This document shows positions 61,490-64,000 of a stretch of DNA of 64,000 nt, in pieces. The translations under genes and the position numbers were made by a program. The notes under the pieces were generated by a model, which searched no databases, had not been told where the DNA came from, and saw nothing but the letters and a program-made list of their open reading frames with translations. The stretch comes from Selaginella tamariscina (lineage: Eukaryota; Streptophyta; Lycopodiopsida; Selaginellales; Selaginellaceae): assembly GCA_003024785.1 (NCBI GenBank), contig PUQB01000224.1, positions 124,001-188,000 of the forward strand, written 5' to 3'. Positions within the stretch are counted from its first letter, which is position 1, and every line of letters begins with the position of its first letter.

Positions 61490-62290
61490 TTAATAACACA
61501 CTATGAACATATTTTAAATTATACATAATAATATATGATTTTATCTAATATATAGCCATATATAGTTTTAATAATATATATTAATTTAATATTGATAATA
61601 AGGTTTAACATTGGAATATTCTTGAAATAATAAGAAATTAATTGAGAAAATCCCATTAATATATACAAATGTAGATCAAGTACTGAAATAATTAACTAAA
61701 TTAATTATGATAATCATGTTTAATATTGAAATATTCTTGGAATAATAAGAAAATAATAAAGAATATCCATTAATATAAAGAAATATAGATTAATTACTCA
61801 AGTAATTAAGAAAATGATATTAATATACACACTATGAACATATTTTAAATTATACATAATAATAATCATTTTATCTAATATATAGTCATATATAGTTTTA
61901 ATAATATATATTAATTTAATATTGATAATAAGGTTTAACATAGGAATATTCTTGAAATAATAAGAAATTAATTGAGAAAATCCCATTAATATATACAAAT
62001 GTAGAATAATTACTGAAATAATTAAGAATAAGACTAATTTAATTATGATAATCATTTAATATTGGAATATTCTTAGAATATTAAGAAAATAATAAAGAAT
62101 ATCCCATTAATATAAGGAAATGTAAATTAATTACTCAAGTAATTAAGAATATTAATAAACACACTATGAATATATTTTAAATGATACATAATAATATATC
62201 AATTTTTTATAAGTATATATATATATAATATAAACTTAATAATATTACTGAATATTAAGAATGTAGAATAATTACTAAAATTTCATAATA
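61490..62290. repeat. Satellite-like tandem repeat, unit about 332 bp
   Basis: CTATGAACATATTTTAAAT recurs at 61501, 61832 and (CTATGAATAT...) 62164, a period of 331-332 bp, with matching sequence between. Two full units and the start of a third are present. Each unit contains a diverged internal half-repeat (AATATTCTTG-AATAATAAGAAA at two places). Non-coding. Confidence 0.88.
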
Positions 62291-62339
62291 TAAACAGCTT
62301 GAATCACTTGAATCACATTAAATGTAATTTTAAATACAC

Positions 62340-64000
62340 TCATTAATTGGAGAGTATATATGTTAGAGTGTCGGTTATTTATGTCATTTTAAATTTTATT
62401 TTATTTTATTTTCAAAAATTTTGAATTTGTGACATAAGTATTGTCATCTACATGTAAATTTGAAAATGCATTTAATTTCCACTCAAATTCAGATCTGTTT
62501 TTTTGGCAAGGGTTTTTTTTTTGTATTTTTCACTTTTCAGATTTTCTTTTTTCTTGATAGTGATCAGCTTAGGAAACATTAAATTGGGTGTTATTGTTTA
62601 TAGGAAAGCATGGCGCCTTCATTGTATTTACATATAAATAAATTTAAAAATACTTATAAATTCACTCTATTACATTCTCTTAAAATTAGAATTTAGGGGT
62701 TTAGGAATGCATTAGGATTACATTATATTCCGTTAGGGATTTATCCTTTAAACATCCTTTTACTTAATATTCTCAGTTAGCCAGGGGGCAGGATTAATCC
62801 GCCATTTCTTTTTCGCCTTTTATAAAGTGGCGGGATTAATTCCGCCACCAGCTTTTTGATAACCATGGCAGAATTAATCTGGGCAATGCTTCTCCGTCTC
62901 TAAAAAAGAGCGAGGATTAATCCCGCTATAACTTTCTCAATTGATGAAGAGTTACTAATTTATTAAAAAGAGTTGTCGATGGGATTAATCCCGCCAACCA
63001 TTCTAGAAGGCAAAGGAGTGGCGGGATTAATCTCACCACCTTCCCTGTTTTAAAGATTTGTGGGCAGGATTTATCTCGCCAAGTAGTTTCGGACGCAGAA
63101 AAGCATTGGTGGAATTAATCCCGCCACCCCTCGAGATCTCTATGAAATCATAGCTTCGAAGAGAGTTATGGGTGGGATTAATCTCGCCACCCGTCAATGA
63201 GAGTTGTGGGTGGGATTAATCCCGTTGACTCTTCCTTGTAGGAGGGAGTGGGCAACGGGATTAATCCCACTGCCTCTTCCTTGTCGGAGGGAGTTGCAGC
63301 GGGATTAATCCCGCCACCTCTCTTTGACGAGGAAGATCGCGACAGGATTAATCCCGCTGACAGATCCTCGCCGGAGGGAGTCGGCGGCAGGATTAATCTC
63401 GCTGCTCTCTCCGAAGGGGAAGAGCCATAGTAGGATTAATCCTGTCGCATCTCTCTGAAGGGGTAGAGTTCGCAGCGGGATTAATCCTGCCAACTCTTCC
63501 TCGTGGAAAAGAGTGGCAAAGGAATTAATCCCGCTGGCTCTTTCCCATCAGAGGGAGTCGATGGTAGGATTAATTCTGCCGCCTCTCTCCAACGAGAAAG
63601 AGTCAGCAGCGGGATTAATCCCGCCAATCGTTCCTCGTCGGAGGGAGTCGTGGGCGGGATTAATCCGCCCATCAATTATATTATCATGCATGAGATATTA
63701 TTTCTTTACATAATTATGTATTATTGCACATGCATATTATTAAGCACCTGCAATTTAGATTTCTTAGAAATATTGTATAAAAAGATTTCATAAATAACAC
63801 AATTATTTATGTGTAGGACAATATGTTTAATACTGGAGATAAAGTATATCTTCTTTGGAAAAAAGATAGTTGGCACTGGAATTGTGGAAGTTTGAGATAA
63901 TAATGCATCATGTCACAATATTGCCCAAGAATCTTGTGTGTACGTATGGGTAAACACCATTTGTAAGCATGTTGAGGTTCCAGGAATAGAATTTGAGGAG
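62340..64000 (+). mobile_element. Second copy of the DUF7869-type DNA transposon (runs off the window)
   Basis: Positions 62340-62780 parallel 38440-38880 and 63690-64000 parallel 39180-39480 (AACACAATTATTTATGTG, ATGTTTAATACTGGAGATAA, CCCAAGAATCTTGTGTGTAC). Between them lies an expanded palindromic array. The protein-coding part would lie beyond the window end, so completeness cannot be judged. Confidence 0.75.
62786..63672. repeat. Array of about 20 GGGATTAATCCC palindromes
   Basis: Twenty sites centred on ATTAAT, most spelling CGGGATTAATCCCGCC or one or two changes from it. They are spaced about 36-65 bp apart, settling to about 43-45 bp in the right half. Several are perfect palindromes of 16-18 bp. 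Spacers often carry GGAGGGAGT or TCTCTC-type text. The related copy at 38895-39145 has only six, more diverged units. The regular period keeps frames open on both strands, but these are repeats and not proteins. Confidence 0.92.

Noticed and set aside
62786-63672. Regularly spaced palindromes resembling a CRISPR array
   Set aside because: The context is a plant DNA transposon. Spacers are similar to each other and not unique, units vary in sequence, and no cas-like gene is present.
63248-63713. Open reading frames on both strands through the palindromic array
   Set aside because: They repeat the same INPA/GLIP-type text from a periodic repeat on both strands, so openness comes from the repeat period and not from protein selection.

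Overview
The window reads as nuclear DNA of a land plant. It is AT-rich and transposon-dense, with sparse genes that carry GT-AG introns. Plant-type genes include an IQ67-domain (IQD) calmodulin-binding protein, a plastid-type small heat-shock protein and an F-box/LRR-like gene. The TPR-CHAT gene has several introns of only about 41-53 nt. Such compact introns recall Selaginella-like lycophytes, but that assignment is a guess. A 231-bp run of N (1830-2060) shows this is a draft assembly.

Layout. Positions 356-2467 hold an IQD gene (+). Positions 3085-9245 hold nested LTR-element fossils: an old minus-strand copy, a younger plus-strand 5' half, a MITE and a Copia piece. Positions 9924-15215 are the most unusual part: a TPR-CHAT caspase-like protease gene and, just upstream on the same strand, a second gene of unknown family. 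Positions 15559-16364 carry an orphan genomic duplicate of the middle of the IQD gene. Positions 16365-25310 are a pile-up of repeats: a paired repeat R1, a solo LTR, Ty3/gypsy fossils, a foldback element and a Mutator-like element with about 100-bp ends. Positions 25311-29400 are AT-rich with no gene seen. An LRR scrap (29411-29539) and a plastid sHSP gene (30203-30971) follow.

Positions 33436-38430 hold a minus-strand Ty3/gypsy chromovirus-like fossil with a MITE inside one LTR. Positions 38431-41920 hold a DNA transposon encoding a DUF7869-like protein; a second copy enters at 62340 and carries a 20-unit palindromic array. Positions 42781-49542 are a structurally complete non-autonomous LTR element (two LTRs, tRNA-Met-type primer site, polypurine tract, matching 5-bp target duplication). 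Positions 53600-60560 contain a gypsy scrap, a pogo/Emigrant-type MITE, an F-box/LRR gene (-) with a duplicated 5' end 3 kb away, and an unrecognised minus-strand coding remnant. Positions 60600-62290 are tandem AT-rich repeats.

Working together: only the TPR-CHAT gene and its neighbour suggest a functional unit. They are co-oriented and 161 bp apart, and CHAT proteases in bacteria often act on an adjacent-gene partner. Four separate host genes (IQD, CHAT, sHSP, F-box) each show one or more apparent frame breaks, several in homopolymers or short repeats. Assembly indels are therefore a real alternative to gene death throughout this window.
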